Positions 8,107-16,761 of a stretch of 64,000 nt of DNA are shown here, piece by piece. The stretch is from Pontitalea aquivivens (GTDB taxonomy: Bacteria > Pseudomonadota > Alphaproteobacteria > Rhodobacterales > Rhodobacteraceae), in the NCBI RefSeq assembly GCF_046507575.1, contig NZ_JBKFEY010000002.1, positions 62,001 through 126,000 of the forward strand. Direction: 5' to 3'. Each line of letters opens with the position of its first letter. Position 1 is the first letter of the stretch. The position numbers and the translations under genes are program-made. The notes beneath the pieces were generated by a model, which did no database searches, was not told where the DNA came from, and saw only the letters and a program-made list of their open reading frames with translations.

Positions 8107-9500
8107 GCCTGCCAATCCGTAAATCCGAACTGGATGAAATCGCGCGCATAGGTCTCACGCGCGGCGCTTTCCATTTCGGGGGTCCAGATATCGGCCAGAC
8201 GCCGGGCTGCGGGGTCAGGTTCTGCGGAAAAGGGTGGCGCGGTGACACCGGCCGCCTGCGCCAGATGATCAAGGTCGCGGGCCAGCCGGTCTTCGCGCGC
8301 GATCAGGTCGGGCGGGGATATCTGCGCCAGCCCCTGCAGCGCCACCGACTGGCTGGCCCAAAGCGGGTTGACCGGCAGGCTGGTCTGCGTGTTCAGATTC
8401 TGTTTCAGCCAGCGCAGAAAGGCCAGAAAGGCCGTGCCATGATCGGTGGTGGACGCCGGTACCTGCCCGTCGGGGATGTCGATGCCATAGTGTTTGCCCA
8501 GAACCTGCCGCTGATCGGTCATGGCGGGATTGGCGGCGAAGGTCTCAAAGGCCAGAAAGGCGCGCAGCAGCGGGTGGCGCAGGACGGTAAAGCTGCGATG
8601 ACCGGGGTGGGCGCGACGCCACTGCCGCAGGGTTTTTTGCGAAAAGCTTTCCGCAAGACCGCCCCCGCCCAGGGATGCCAGCCAGTCGCGCAGCGCCGCA
8701 TCAAGGCCCGGCCGGATCGGCATGTATAAAAGCCCCGCATCCGCCGCGGCCACAAAGCCCGGCACATTGGGCCCGCGCCGCGGTTCGAAATTGGGGGTGC
8801 GCGACAGGTTGAACCGATCAAGCCGCGCCAGCGAGGCCTCCATATCCGCGAAATTCTCGACCTTTTCTTCCAGCGCCTCGGGGTTTTGCGGCACCAGCGT
8901 GTCGGGCAGGCTGTCCAGACGGCCCTCGACCCCAAGCCAGGCGGCAAGCCCGTTCAGAACGCCAAGATCCTGCGCATCTTCATAATCCAGATAGAAGGCG
9001 GTCTGGCCCGATATCTGCAGCGCACGCAGGATGCGCAGCTGAAACCCCTGCAGCATGCCAAGGTGGTCTTCGAAATCCTGCGGGTCAAAGCGGGCGCGGG
9101 CGGCTTCGCGGTTGCGGGCATCGCGCAGCTTCCATTGGCCGGTGGCGCGGGCGATCTGCAGGCTGACATAGCTTTCCGCCGGATTGCGGGTCAGCACGAT
9201 CTTGGCGCAGGATCGGTCAAACAGCAGTGCGTCCAGCATGCGGGGGTCGTGATCGTGGAAATATCGGCAGCCGTTCAGCCCGTCCGCCGCTACGATCCGG
9301 GCCCATAATGCAAAGGGGTCGGAATCGCGTTCCTGCAGGGTCAGCCCCAGCAGCGCGGATGTGCCGGGATAGCCGATCATTACGGGGTTGAACGCCTCGC
9401 CGTGGCAGGTCACGCCCGGCAGGCGGTTCAGCGCCGCTTCGACCAGGTTGGACCCGGTGCGCATTTCCGCCAGCAGGACAAAGCTTTCAAACCGCGCCAT
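8094..9500 (-). CDS. Sulfotransferase-like protein with two sulfotransferase-type halves
   Basis: A 468-residue protein. The N-terminal half has a candidate PAPS 5'-phosphosulfate loop, LLAEMRTGSN at 9-18, and a candidate 3'-phosphate site with the spaced R...S pattern, KIVLTRNPAESYVS near 100-113, as in NodH/Stf0-type enzymes. The C-terminal half has a similar FTVLRHPLLRAFLAFE element near 300-320, suggesting a second, more diverged domain. No signal peptide is seen, so it is probably cytosolic, moving sulfate from PAPS to a sugar. It is the last gene of the minus-strand block led by galU, four bases after the GT14 gene, and overlaps ptsN by 13 bases. Family-level call is fairly sure; substrate unknown. 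Confidence 0.72.
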   Translation of the reverse strand: MARFESFVLLAEMRTGSNLVEAALNRLPGVTCHGEAFNPVMIGYPGTSALLGLTLQERDSDPFALWARIVAADGLNGCRYFHDHDPRMLDALLFDRSCAKIVLTRNPAESYVSLQIARATGQWKLRDARNREAARARFDPQDFEDHLGMLQGFQLRILRALQISGQTAFYLDYEDAQDLGVLNGLAAWLGVEGRLDSLPDTLVPQNPEALEEKVENFADMEASLARLDRFNLSRTPNFEPRRGPNVPGFVAAADAGLLYMPIRPGLDAALRDWLASLGGGGLAESFSQKTLRQWRRAHPGHRSFTVLRHPLLRAFLAFETFAANPAMTDQRQVLGKHYGIDIPDGQVPASTTDHGTAFLAFLRWLKQNLNTQTSLPVNPLWASQSVALQGLAQISPPDLIAREDRLARDLDHLAQAAGVTAPPFSAEPDPAARRLADIWTPEMESAARETYARDFIQFGFTDWQAQAT

Positions 9501-9504
9501 CGGA

Positions 9505-11202
9505 TCACTTTACGACATAGGGGCGCCTGCGGCGCAGGCCTTGGGCGGGCAAGGCATCGTTGACCGTGAAGTCACCCATCAGCCGTGGCTGCATGCCCTG
9601 ATTCTTGAGATTCTGAAGGAACCGGCCAAAGCCCGTCAGGTCAACCATTTGCGGCGCCTCGGTCAGGCGGCGCAGGGCGCGGGGGCTGATTTCGTCGATG
9701 ATGGCCTGCAGCGGCTCCATCGGGGTTTCGATGAAATCGGCCAGGGTCCAGATCCGCACACGGGCTTTCACATACATGGATTGCAGGATCTTCATCTGCT
9801 CGATTTCAATCTGCTGCAGGCGCGCAGCTTCGCGGCGGATCGTGGCAAAGTTCTGGTTCGCGCGAAACAGCGGGATCGCCCAGGCCCCGGTGATGACCGA
9901 AATCTGCGCATTCGGATCGGTGACCATGAACCAGTTCAGCGCCTGCGTATCGCGGGGCGAAAACATGAAGCACTGCCGCTCGCCGCGGGCATTCCAGATC
10001 AGATTTGTCAGAAACGCCTTGGGGTTATAGTCGCGCAATGTCGCGCTGTTGGTCAGGGCGCCGTTGAAGACGGTTTCGCCGGCCGCGAATTCCGCCCGGT
10101 CGGGGGCGAACAGATGGCCATGCACCCGCGCGCCCACATGTTTGGACAACCAGCCATCAAAATTTTCGAACAGCTCGGAAAAGCCCTGGAACACCGAATA
10201 GGGTGCCGATGTCTTGCCATTTTCGCGGTCCTGCCAGGGAAAGCGGCTTTGCATGTAAAGACCTGGCCGTCCGCGGGTTCGCCGTTCCACCGCCTTGGCG
10301 AACAGGCGGTCGATCTTGGACGGGTTCGGTTCTGTCAGCACATCCGCGCGGGGGCGGGGCGTAAGGAAGGTATCGTAAAGCCGGTCGGCGCGGGGCCAGA
10401 TCTTGCGCGCGACGAAACAATCCGACCGGCGCAGAAGCTGCAGATGGTCATCGTAGAAGATGTGCGGCTTGCCCTGAAAGTCGAATTTCGACAGCGTCAG
10501 CGACCGGCTTTCGATTGAGGTCGCATAAAGCCGGGCCAGCGTCTGGAAATAGCTTTCATCCGGGATCCAGACCTTGCGGAAATAGCGGTCAAAGCGCGGG
10601 CGTTCCGGGTCTTGCAGGATCGCGCTCAGCGTCTGGCGGGTCAGGCACCACCACTGGCTGCCCAGATGCGGGACGATCCCCTTGGGGATGGTCCGCTTGA
10701 ACCCCACGCGGCGCTGTAGCCGGACATATCCGTCGAACAGGCGCCGACGCTTCTTCCAGGAAAAGGGGAAGCGCAGGGTAAAGCGTTCCATGTCGATGCC
10801 GCCGACGGTCCATTCCACCTCGGCGGTGGTGACGCTTTCGATGAAATCGGTATAGGGCCGGGCATCAAGATAGGCGCGCAATTCCTCTAGCGGGCGCAGC
10901 GGCAGGCAGGATCCCGAGGCAAGAAAGACATGGCGCACATTGGCGTGGCGGGCCAGCATGTCCTCGGCGGCGGATTGCGCGGCCGCGACAAGCGACCAGG
11001 TGCCCCATTCACAGCGATACCGTTGCGAAAAGCTGACGATGGGCAGATCGGCCAGGCTTTCGGCAAAGGCGGCGAATTCGGGCGCGGGGACGCGTTGATC
11101 GACATGGATGACCACCGGCGCGCCACCTTCGGCCCAATGGCGGGCGACCTGGGCGGCACGGTGCAGGGCCGTGTGGCACATCATGATGAAGCCGACCGTC
11201 AT
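9505..11202 (-). CDS. GT14 (core-2/I-branching) glycosyltransferase with C-terminal DUF5928-type region
   Basis: A 565-residue protein. The first ~250 residues resemble the core-2/I-branching beta-1,6-N-acetylglucosaminyltransferase family: MMCHTALHRAAQVARHW, VIHVDQRV, HVFLASGSCLPLRP, and LGSQWWCLTRQTLSAI followed by IPDESYFQTL. The remaining ~300 residues match what I recall as DUF5928, found attached to such transferases in Rhodobacterales, with no known activity. No membrane segment is evident. It follows the GT2-like gene by ten bases and precedes the sulfotransferase-like gene by four, so the three are one transcription unit. Donor and acceptor are unknown. Confidence 0.78.
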   Translation of the reverse strand: MTVGFIMMCHTALHRAAQVARHWAEGGAPVVIHVDQRVPAPEFAAFAESLADLPIVSFSQRYRCEWGTWSLVAAAQSAAEDMLARHANVRHVFLASGSCLPLRPLEELRAYLDARPYTDFIESVTTAEVEWTVGGIDMERFTLRFPFSWKKRRRLFDGYVRLQRRVGFKRTIPKGIVPHLGSQWWCLTRQTLSAILQDPERPRFDRYFRKVWIPDESYFQTLARLYATSIESRSLTLSKFDFQGKPHIFYDDHLQLLRRSDCFVARKIWPRADRLYDTFLTPRPRADVLTEPNPSKIDRLFAKAVERRTRGRPGLYMQSRFPWQDRENGKTSAPYSVFQGFSELFENFDGWLSKHVGARVHGHLFAPDRAEFAAGETVFNGALTNSATLRDYNPKAFLTNLIWNARGERQCFMFSPRDTQALNWFMVTDPNAQISVITGAWAIPLFRANQNFATIRREAARLQQIEIEQMKILQSMYVKARVRIWTLADFIETPMEPLQAIIDEISPRALRRLTEAPQMVDLTGFGRFLQNLKNQGMQPRLMGDFTVNDALPAQGLRRRRPYVVK

Positions 11203-11212
11203 CCGCGCGCCC

Positions 11213-12256
11213 TCATGCCCAGTTGCCCTTGGACATCAGGCCCAGAATTTCCATCTGGCGCCAGTTGATGTATTTCTCGGACCACTTGCACCAAAGGTCC
11301 GGTCTTTCCGGTATCCGTTCGGCATAGGCGCGGTATTCGCGCGATCCGGCAAAATGCTGCTTGCGCGTCAGTTCTTCGGTGACCTTGTCGGTCAGCGTCG
11401 AGAGGAACTTGGCATGCAACAGGCAACCGCTGGCCTTTTCGCCGCCCCATTCGTCATAAACCGCATTAAGCCCGCGCGGCAAAAGCGAATGGGTTGAACT
11501 GACATAGACAAAGCCGCGTTCCCATTTCACTAGCGGGATCTTGTTCAGCGAGGGCGCCTCGGCGGGCCGGTCGGAAAAGAACACGCGCGCGCGCGGTCCG
11601 CCCTGTATCCACAGGTTCTGCAATTCGGGGTTCTTTGAGATCATATAGTTCCCGCTATCGAACCAGCAGGCAATCTCAAACGGGTTCTGGCCCTCGGCAT
11701 AGGGGACGGCATCGACCGGGCCCTTGGGATACATGTCCACCAGCATCGCCGGAAAGGACCGGATGTCATAGGTATCCAGCCAGTCGGTCAGCGCCTCAAG
11801 CGGGCGGGTATCGCAGAAGGGGTAGATGAAGAATTCATCCGGATCGACCGTCAGCGTCCAGTGGCCTGTGCCGTATTTGCGCAACAGCCGGTTCATCCAG
11901 TCCATCCCGAACCGCGCGCGCCGGTAGCTGGCCTGCGTCCGCCAGACCGAGACATCGGGCTGCTGCGCCAGATAGTCCGCGCTGCCATCCTCTGACCCGT
12001 TGTCGACGATCAGGAAATGCCCGATCCCAAGGCTGCGGTAATAATCCAGGAAATAGGGCAGGCGGATGCGTTCGTTGCGCAGGGTGGCGAACAGCAGGAT
12101 ATCCTTGCGCGCGATCATCGCGGTGCGGTCGCAAAACGCGGTAAGTTCACGCCTTTTCCGGAAAGCGCGGATCAAAAGACGCTTGCGCCGAAGTCGCAGG
12201 CGATATTTTTCCCTGATACGCAACCACACCCTTTCGAACCGATACGGCACATTCAC
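11213..12256 (-). CDS. Glycosyltransferase family 2-like protein
   Basis: A 347-residue protein whose core reads LFATLRNERIRLPYFLDYYR, then FLIVDNGSEDGSADYL and LTVDPDEFFIYP. These are the nucleotide-sugar fold, the NGSxDGS loop and a DxD-type metal site of GT2/GT92-like enzymes (Glyco_tranf_2_4 type). A basic N-terminal helix (WLRIREKYRLRLRRKRLL) may contact the membrane, but there is no clear transmembrane segment. It lies 15 bp after the GT4 gene and ten before the GT14 gene. Probably adds a sugar to the surface glycan built by this cluster; the specific reaction is unknown. Confidence 0.82.
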   Translation of the reverse strand: MNVPYRFERVWLRIREKYRLRLRRKRLLIRAFRKRRELTAFCDRTAMIARKDILLFATLRNERIRLPYFLDYYRSLGIGHFLIVDNGSEDGSADYLAQQPDVSVWRTQASYRRARFGMDWMNRLLRKYGTGHWTLTVDPDEFFIYPFCDTRPLEALTDWLDTYDIRSFPAMLVDMYPKGPVDAVPYAEGQNPFEIACWFDSGNYMISKNPELQNLWIQGGPRARVFFSDRPAEAPSLNKIPLVKWERGFVYVSSTHSLLPRGLNAVYDEWGGEKASGCLLHAKFLSTLTDKVTEELTRKQHFAGSREYRAYAERIPERPDLWCKWSEKYINWRQMEILGLMSKGNWA

Positions 12257-12271
12257 ACGCGGAACATCTTG

Positions 12272-13495
12272 TCAGATCAAGGTAAAGACCTTGTTGAAAT
12301 GGTCTTCCCAACTGGGCACGGCGATTGTGCCATGATCAGGTTGATCCTGTGGGCCCTGGCTGATCATCCGAAGGAGTTCCGCGCCCCAAGCATATCGATC
12401 CGGTGATTCGGGGTAAATGGCTGCCGCGCCTAACAGTTCTTTTGTTGCGGGCAGTGGCGTTGCGATCACGGCGGTGCCAAGCGCTGCCGCCTCAAGCGTG
12501 GGCAGGCCGAACCCCTCGGCCAGCGAGGGGGCCAGCAGGGCGCGCGCGCCGGTCAGCAGGGCGGCAACCGCGCCATCGGGCAGGTCGGGCAGTTCATGCA
12601 CGACCCGGCCCATATAGGGCGCCGTGTCCAGCCGTTCGAACAGCGCCTCATTGCGCCAACCGCGCCGGCCCAGGATCAGCAGGCGTGGCGCCTGATCCGC
12701 GGGTATCCGGGCCAGCAGGTCTTCCCACACGTCCAGCAGCAGGGCGTGGTTCTTGCGCGGCTCGATCGTGCCGATGGTGACGAAATACTGCGGCAGCAGG
12801 TCAAGATCGGCGGGCACCAGATCGGGGGCAGGCTGTGGCACATCAAGCCCCAGATGCGCCACCAGCAGCGGCGGGGTTCGGCCGCGCACATGGCGCCTGA
12901 CGTCGGCGGCCGTGGCATTGGAATTGCAGATCACCAGATCGGCATGGGTCAGAACGGCGTCGAACGCGGCGCGGAACCTTTCCGGCTCGGACCTGCTGGC
13001 GAATTGCGGGAAATCAAGCGGGATGGTGTCGTGGATCATCACCGCGATGTGCAGGCCGGGCACCCGCTTTAGCCGCGCCAGCGTGTTCGGGCGCACCGTG
13101 GTCTGGCCCACGTTGATATAGCTGACCGGCGCGGGCAGGTTGCGCCCCACCAGGGCGGCCAACCGCGCATGGGGGGCGCGTGCCAGGGCCCGCGCGCGCA
13201 GACCCGCCTCAAGCCGGGGGCGCGGCCCGCCGCGACCACGCAGCCGGTCGATCAGGCTGGCACGTGGCAGGGTGTCCGGCGCGCTGAGACCGGCGAACAG
13301 GAATTCCGCCGCCGCCCCGGGCAGCAGCAGAAAGCCATAGGCGGTGCGGCACAGCAGATAAAGCGGCACTGGCGCTGCGCGCAGCGCCCGAAGGTAGGCG
13401 GCCTCGACCCGGTCGACGCCGGTCAGTGGGCCTTGGCCCACACGCGACACAAGCCGCGTGATGTCCAGCAGCCGTGATGCTGGCCTAGCGCCCAT
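12272..13495 (-). CDS. Glycosyltransferase family 4 (GT-B)
   Basis: A 407-residue retaining glycosyltransferase. The C-terminal half has the GT4 donor site: GTIEPRKNHALLLDVWEDL, LLILGRRGW, then APSLAEGFGLPTLEAAALGT with the conserved E...E pair. The N-terminal acceptor domain begins TRLVSRVGQGPLTGVDRVE, as in mannosyl- and rhamnosyltransferases of O-antigen and capsule clusters. I chose the ATG at 13495, which overlaps the galE stop by 11 bases; an ATG at 13525 is possible and would overlap by 41. Neither has a strong ribosome-binding site. Substrate not assignable. Confidence 0.85.
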   Translation of the reverse strand: MGARPASRLLDITRLVSRVGQGPLTGVDRVEAAYLRALRAAPVPLYLLCRTAYGFLLLPGAAAEFLFAGLSAPDTLPRASLIDRLRGRGGPRPRLEAGLRARALARAPHARLAALVGRNLPAPVSYINVGQTTVRPNTLARLKRVPGLHIAVMIHDTIPLDFPQFASRSEPERFRAAFDAVLTHADLVICNSNATAADVRRHVRGRTPPLLVAHLGLDVPQPAPDLVPADLDLLPQYFVTIGTIEPRKNHALLLDVWEDLLARIPADQAPRLLILGRRGWRNEALFERLDTAPYMGRVVHELPDLPDGAVAALLTGARALLAPSLAEGFGLPTLEAAALGTAVIATPLPATKELLGAAAIYPESPDRYAWGAELLRMISQGPQDQPDHGTIAVPSWEDHFNKVFTLI

Positions 13496-14471
13496 ATCCG
13501 CCGGTCTGATGCCAGCGCCAGGCATCGGCGATCATGGCGCGCAGGTCCGACCGTTTCGGCCGCCAGCCCAGGTCACGTTCGGCCCGGGTGGACCCCGAAA
13601 CCAGAACCGCCGCATCGCCGGGCCGCCGCGCGCCTTCGGTGATCGGAACGGGGCGGTTGGTGACGGCGGCAGACTGATCGATCACCTCGCGCACGGAAAA
13701 CCCCTTGCCCGAGCCAAGACAGAACACCGACGATTCCTTGCCCGCCCGCAGCCATTCCAGCCCCAGAACATGGGCGTCGGCCAGATCGCAGACATGGACA
13801 TAGTCGCGGATGCAGGTTCCATCGGGCGTCGGATAATCGGTGCCAAAGATGGTCAGCGCCGGGCGCTTGCCGTCGATCGCATCCAGCATCAGCGGGATCA
13901 GATGGGTTTCGGGCTGATGGAACTCGCCCACCTCGGCCTCGGGGTCGGCGCCGGCCACGTTGAAATAGCGAAAGATCACATGGCGCAGGCCGTGCGATCC
14001 GGCAAAATCGGCCAGCATGTCCTCGATCGCGCGTTTCGAGGCGCCGTAGGCGTTGATCGGCATCTGACGGGTGGCTTCATCCAGGATCACCCCGTCCTGA
14101 TCGCCATAGGTCGCGCAGGTCGATGAGAAGATGAAATCCAGGCAACCCGCCGCGCAGGCCGCCTCGATCAGGTTCAGCGAGGCCAGCACATTTCCACGCC
14201 AGTATTTGCCCGGGTCCTTCATCGATTCACCCACCAGGCTGAGCGCGGCGAAATGCATCACCGCGACGGGCTTCCAGCGGGTGAACACCTCATCCAGACG
14301 TGCGCGGTCGGTCAGGCAGCCTTCCTCGAAGGGGCCGAACTTCACCGCCTCATGCCAGCCGGTGGACAAGTTGTCGAAGGTGACGGGCACATAGCCGGCC
14401 ACCCTCAACGCCTTGCATGCATGCGCGCCGATATAGCCCGCCCCGCCCGTGACCAGAACGTGATCTGCCAT
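13485..14471 (-). CDS. galE: UDP-glucose 4-epimerase
   Basis: A 328-residue extended short-chain dehydrogenase. It has the NAD-binding GGAGYIGAH near residue 9, the SSTCATYGD serine, the catalytic YGASK motif (Tyr and Lys), and GTDYPTPDGTCIRDYVHVCDLADAH, which is characteristic of GalE. It interconverts UDP-glucose and UDP-galactose for glycan synthesis. It starts four bases after galU, whose product is its substrate, and overlaps the GT4 gene downstream. Confidence 0.96.
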   Translation of the reverse strand: MADHVLVTGGAGYIGAHACKALRVAGYVPVTFDNLSTGWHEAVKFGPFEEGCLTDRARLDEVFTRWKPVAVMHFAALSLVGESMKDPGKYWRGNVLASLNLIEAACAAGCLDFIFSSTCATYGDQDGVILDEATRQMPINAYGASKRAIEDMLADFAGSHGLRHVIFRYFNVAGADPEAEVGEFHQPETHLIPLMLDAIDGKRPALTIFGTDYPTPDGTCIRDYVHVCDLADAHVLGLEWLRAGKESSVFCLGSGKGFSVREVIDQSAAVTNRPVPITEGARRPGDAAVLVSGSTRAERDLGWRPKRSDLRAMIADAWRWHQTGGYGR

Positions 14472-14475
14472 CCGG

Positions 14476-15369
14476 TTACTGGGCCGCAGAACGCATCGAC
14501 ATCAGGTCCGACAGGTAATCCGAGAATTCATCCCGAAGATCCTCACGCGCAAGGCCGAAGGCCACGGTCGCCTGCAGGAACCCCGCTTTCGAACCACAGT
14601 CATAGCGTTGCCCGCGGAAGCGATAGCCATAGACCTTTTCACCCGCGGCGATTTCCGCTGCGATGGCGTCGGTCAGCTGGATTTCCCCGCCCGCGCCGGT
14701 CTTCATCTTGTGCAGATGCTGCATGACATTGGGCGTCAGGATATAGCGGCCGATAACCGCCAGGTTCGACGGCGCATCTTCGGGCTTGGGCTTTTCCACC
14801 ATGCCGCGGGTCTCGACGATGGCGCCCATGTCGTTGGCGACATCCAGAATCCCGTAGGACGAGGTCTTTTCGCGCGGCACTTCCATCGTGGCAACCATGC
14901 TGCCGCCGGTTTCGGCATAGGCTTCCATCATCTGCTGCAGGCAGGGTTTTTCGGCCGCGATCACGTCATCGGTCAGGATCACGGCGAAGGGTTCGTTGCC
15001 AACCAGCCGGCGCGCGCACCACACCGCATGACCAAGGCCCAGCGGCTGGTTCTGGCGCACATAGGCGATTGCGCCGGAATCCATGTTCGTGGTTTTCAGC
15101 GTTTCCAGCAGTGCCGTCTTGCCGGATTTGCGCAGCGCGGTTTCCAGTTCCGGCGCCACGTCGAAGTAATCTTCAAGCGCGGATTTCCCGCGCGAGGTGA
15201 CGAAGATGAATTCCTTGATACCGGCGGCGCGCGCTTCGTCGATCGCATATTGGATCAGGGGGCGGTCAACCAGCGTCATGATCTCTTTCGGGATCGCTTT
15301 CGTGGCGGGAAGGAAGCGGGTACCAAGCCCGGCAACAGGAAAAATCGCTTTTGTGACCTTGCGTTTCAT
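14476..15369 (-). CDS. galU: UTP-glucose-1-phosphate uridylyltransferase
   Basis: A 297-residue nucleotidyltransferase with the GalU signature AIFPVAGLGTRFLPATKAIPK near the N-terminus, VDRPLIQYAIDEA and the VILTDDVI metal-site region. It makes UDP-glucose from UTP and glucose 1-phosphate. An AGGTG seven bases ahead of the ATG supports the start. It heads the transcription unit galU-galE-GT4-GT2-GT14-sulfotransferase; the 150-bp gap upstream (15370-15519) is the likely promoter region, though I see no clear promoter there. Confidence 0.96.
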   Translation of the reverse strand: MKRKVTKAIFPVAGLGTRFLPATKAIPKEIMTLVDRPLIQYAIDEARAAGIKEFIFVTSRGKSALEDYFDVAPELETALRKSGKTALLETLKTTNMDSGAIAYVRQNQPLGLGHAVWCARRLVGNEPFAVILTDDVIAAEKPCLQQMMEAYAETGGSMVATMEVPREKTSSYGILDVANDMGAIVETRGMVEKPKPEDAPSNLAVIGRYILTPNVMQHLHKMKTGAGGEIQLTDAIAAEIAAGEKVYGYRFRGQRYDCGSKAGFLQATVAFGLAREDLRDEFSDYLSDLMSMRSAAQ

Positions 15370-15519
15370 AATTCACCTATTAAGGCCGGGCAAAGGGCCC
15401 GGGCGGCCGGACATTAGTCTGGAACGCGCCGGAAACTCAATAGACACCCATGAACGCGGTGAATGGGCGGCGGGGTTTGCGGCGGCTTGATGGCCGGATA
15501 TTTCAAGACTTTGGCAAAT

Positions 15520-16761
15520 TTATGCCGGTTCCGCCCCTACCGGACGCAGGGCGGCGATGCGGGCGGTTTCCTGCCGGATGCGCGCCCCAAAGCCGATCAT
15601 CCGCAGCAGTGGTTCCTGCCGGTCTGCCGGGCCCCAGATGCCGCCGCGCTGTTCCCAGTATCCGGCCGGATCAAAGCGCATCCGATGCGGTCGCGCCGAG
15701 GGCTCCAGCAGGATCAGGGTCACGATCGCGCCTTCGGCTGCGGCGCGGGTGGCGGCGCGGCGCAGGGCGCGGGCCTGCCAGATGCGCCCGGAAATCACCC
15801 GGCCGGGACGGGCCGTGGCAGGGAACCGCAGGAAGGGCGATGTGGGTTCGGGCAGCGGCGGAAGGGTGTTCAGCGGTCGCATGCGGCCTTGGGCGAGGCC
15901 GTCGTGCAGGCTGTGCAATATCTGCGGCACCTCGCGCGGTTCCAGCCCGCCGCCGATCATGTGCCGGATCAGCCGCGCTCGTTCCGATGCGATCAGCCTG
16001 CGCTCTGCCAACGACAGATCCATCCCGGGTGCGGCGTGCTTGCGCCAGAACACCGCGGCAGAGGCGCCGATTTCGTGCAGGTCGCGCGGGGCGCGGTCGG
16101 GGGCCCGGATCGCCGAGGGGGCAAATCCGTGATGCACCTGGGCGCCCGGCACGATGGCGGTGATCTGCCCGGATGCCGCAAGGCGCAGGTTCACGTCGGT
16201 TTCATCCAGAAAGAACCGAAAGGCCGGATCAAACCCGCCCATTTGCGCCAGAACATCCCGCCGAAAGGCGCAATTCGTGCCTTCCGTGCGGATTGCCCGT
16301 CCCGGCTGGCCACGATGCAGGGTGGTTGCGGTTTCATTCACATTCAGCGCAACGCTTTGGCCAAGGGCATCGGCGGTTCGCGCCTTCCACTGGAACGACA
16401 GGCCGTTGCGACCGCGCACAAAGCCCGCCGCAGCCACAACGGCGGCGTCGCCAAAGGGCGCGCACAGCCGGGTCAGCCAGGTGGGTTCGGGCACGGCATC
16501 GTCATCGATGAAGGTCACCACCGCGCCCGCCGCCGCCGCCAGCCCGGCATTGCGCGCCGCCGAGATATTGGCCTGGTCGAAGGCCACGCGCTTGACCGGC
16601 AGAGCGCCGGTCGCCGCAAGGCCCGCCGTATCGGCGACGACGATCACCTCAAAGTCGGGATGGTCAAGCTGGCTAATCCCGGCAAGGCATCTGGTCAGGT
16701 GCTGCGGGCGGTGGCGCGATACGACGATCACGCTGCATCGCGCCGCAGCGGCCTGCGTCAT
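15520..16761 (-). CDS. Glycosyltransferase family 2
   Basis: A 413-residue GT-A enzyme. Visible elements are CSVIVVSRHRPQHLTRCLAGI, ISAARNAGLAAAAGAVVTF and the FIDDDAVP metal motif, then TEGTNCAFRRDVLAQMGGFD and FRFFLDETDVNLRL, all typical of inverting GT2 transferases. The C-terminal ~150 residues are not recognised and include RPGRVISGRIWQARALRRAA. Its ATG overlaps the kdsB stop by four bases (ATGA), so cysQ-kdsB-GT2 form one operon. Sugar specificity unknown. Confidence 0.85.
   Translation of the reverse strand: MTQAAAARCSVIVVSRHRPQHLTRCLAGISQLDHPDFEVIVVADTAGLAATGALPVKRVAFDQANISAARNAGLAAAAGAVVTFIDDDAVPEPTWLTRLCAPFGDAAVVAAAGFVRGRNGLSFQWKARTADALGQSVALNVNETATTLHRGQPGRAIRTEGTNCAFRRDVLAQMGGFDPAFRFFLDETDVNLRLAASGQITAIVPGAQVHHGFAPSAIRAPDRAPRDLHEIGASAAVFWRKHAAPGMDLSLAERRLIASERARLIRHMIGGGLEPREVPQILHSLHDGLAQGRMRPLNTLPPLPEPTSPFLRFPATARPGRVISGRIWQARALRRAATRAAAEGAIVTLILLEPSARPHRMRFDPAGYWEQRGGIWGPADRQEPLLRMIGFGARIRQETARIAALRPVGAEPA

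Noticed and set aside
9388..10518. 376-codon plus frame opposite the sulfotransferase-like and GT14 genes
   Set aside because: Antisense shadow without ribosome-binding site or motif.
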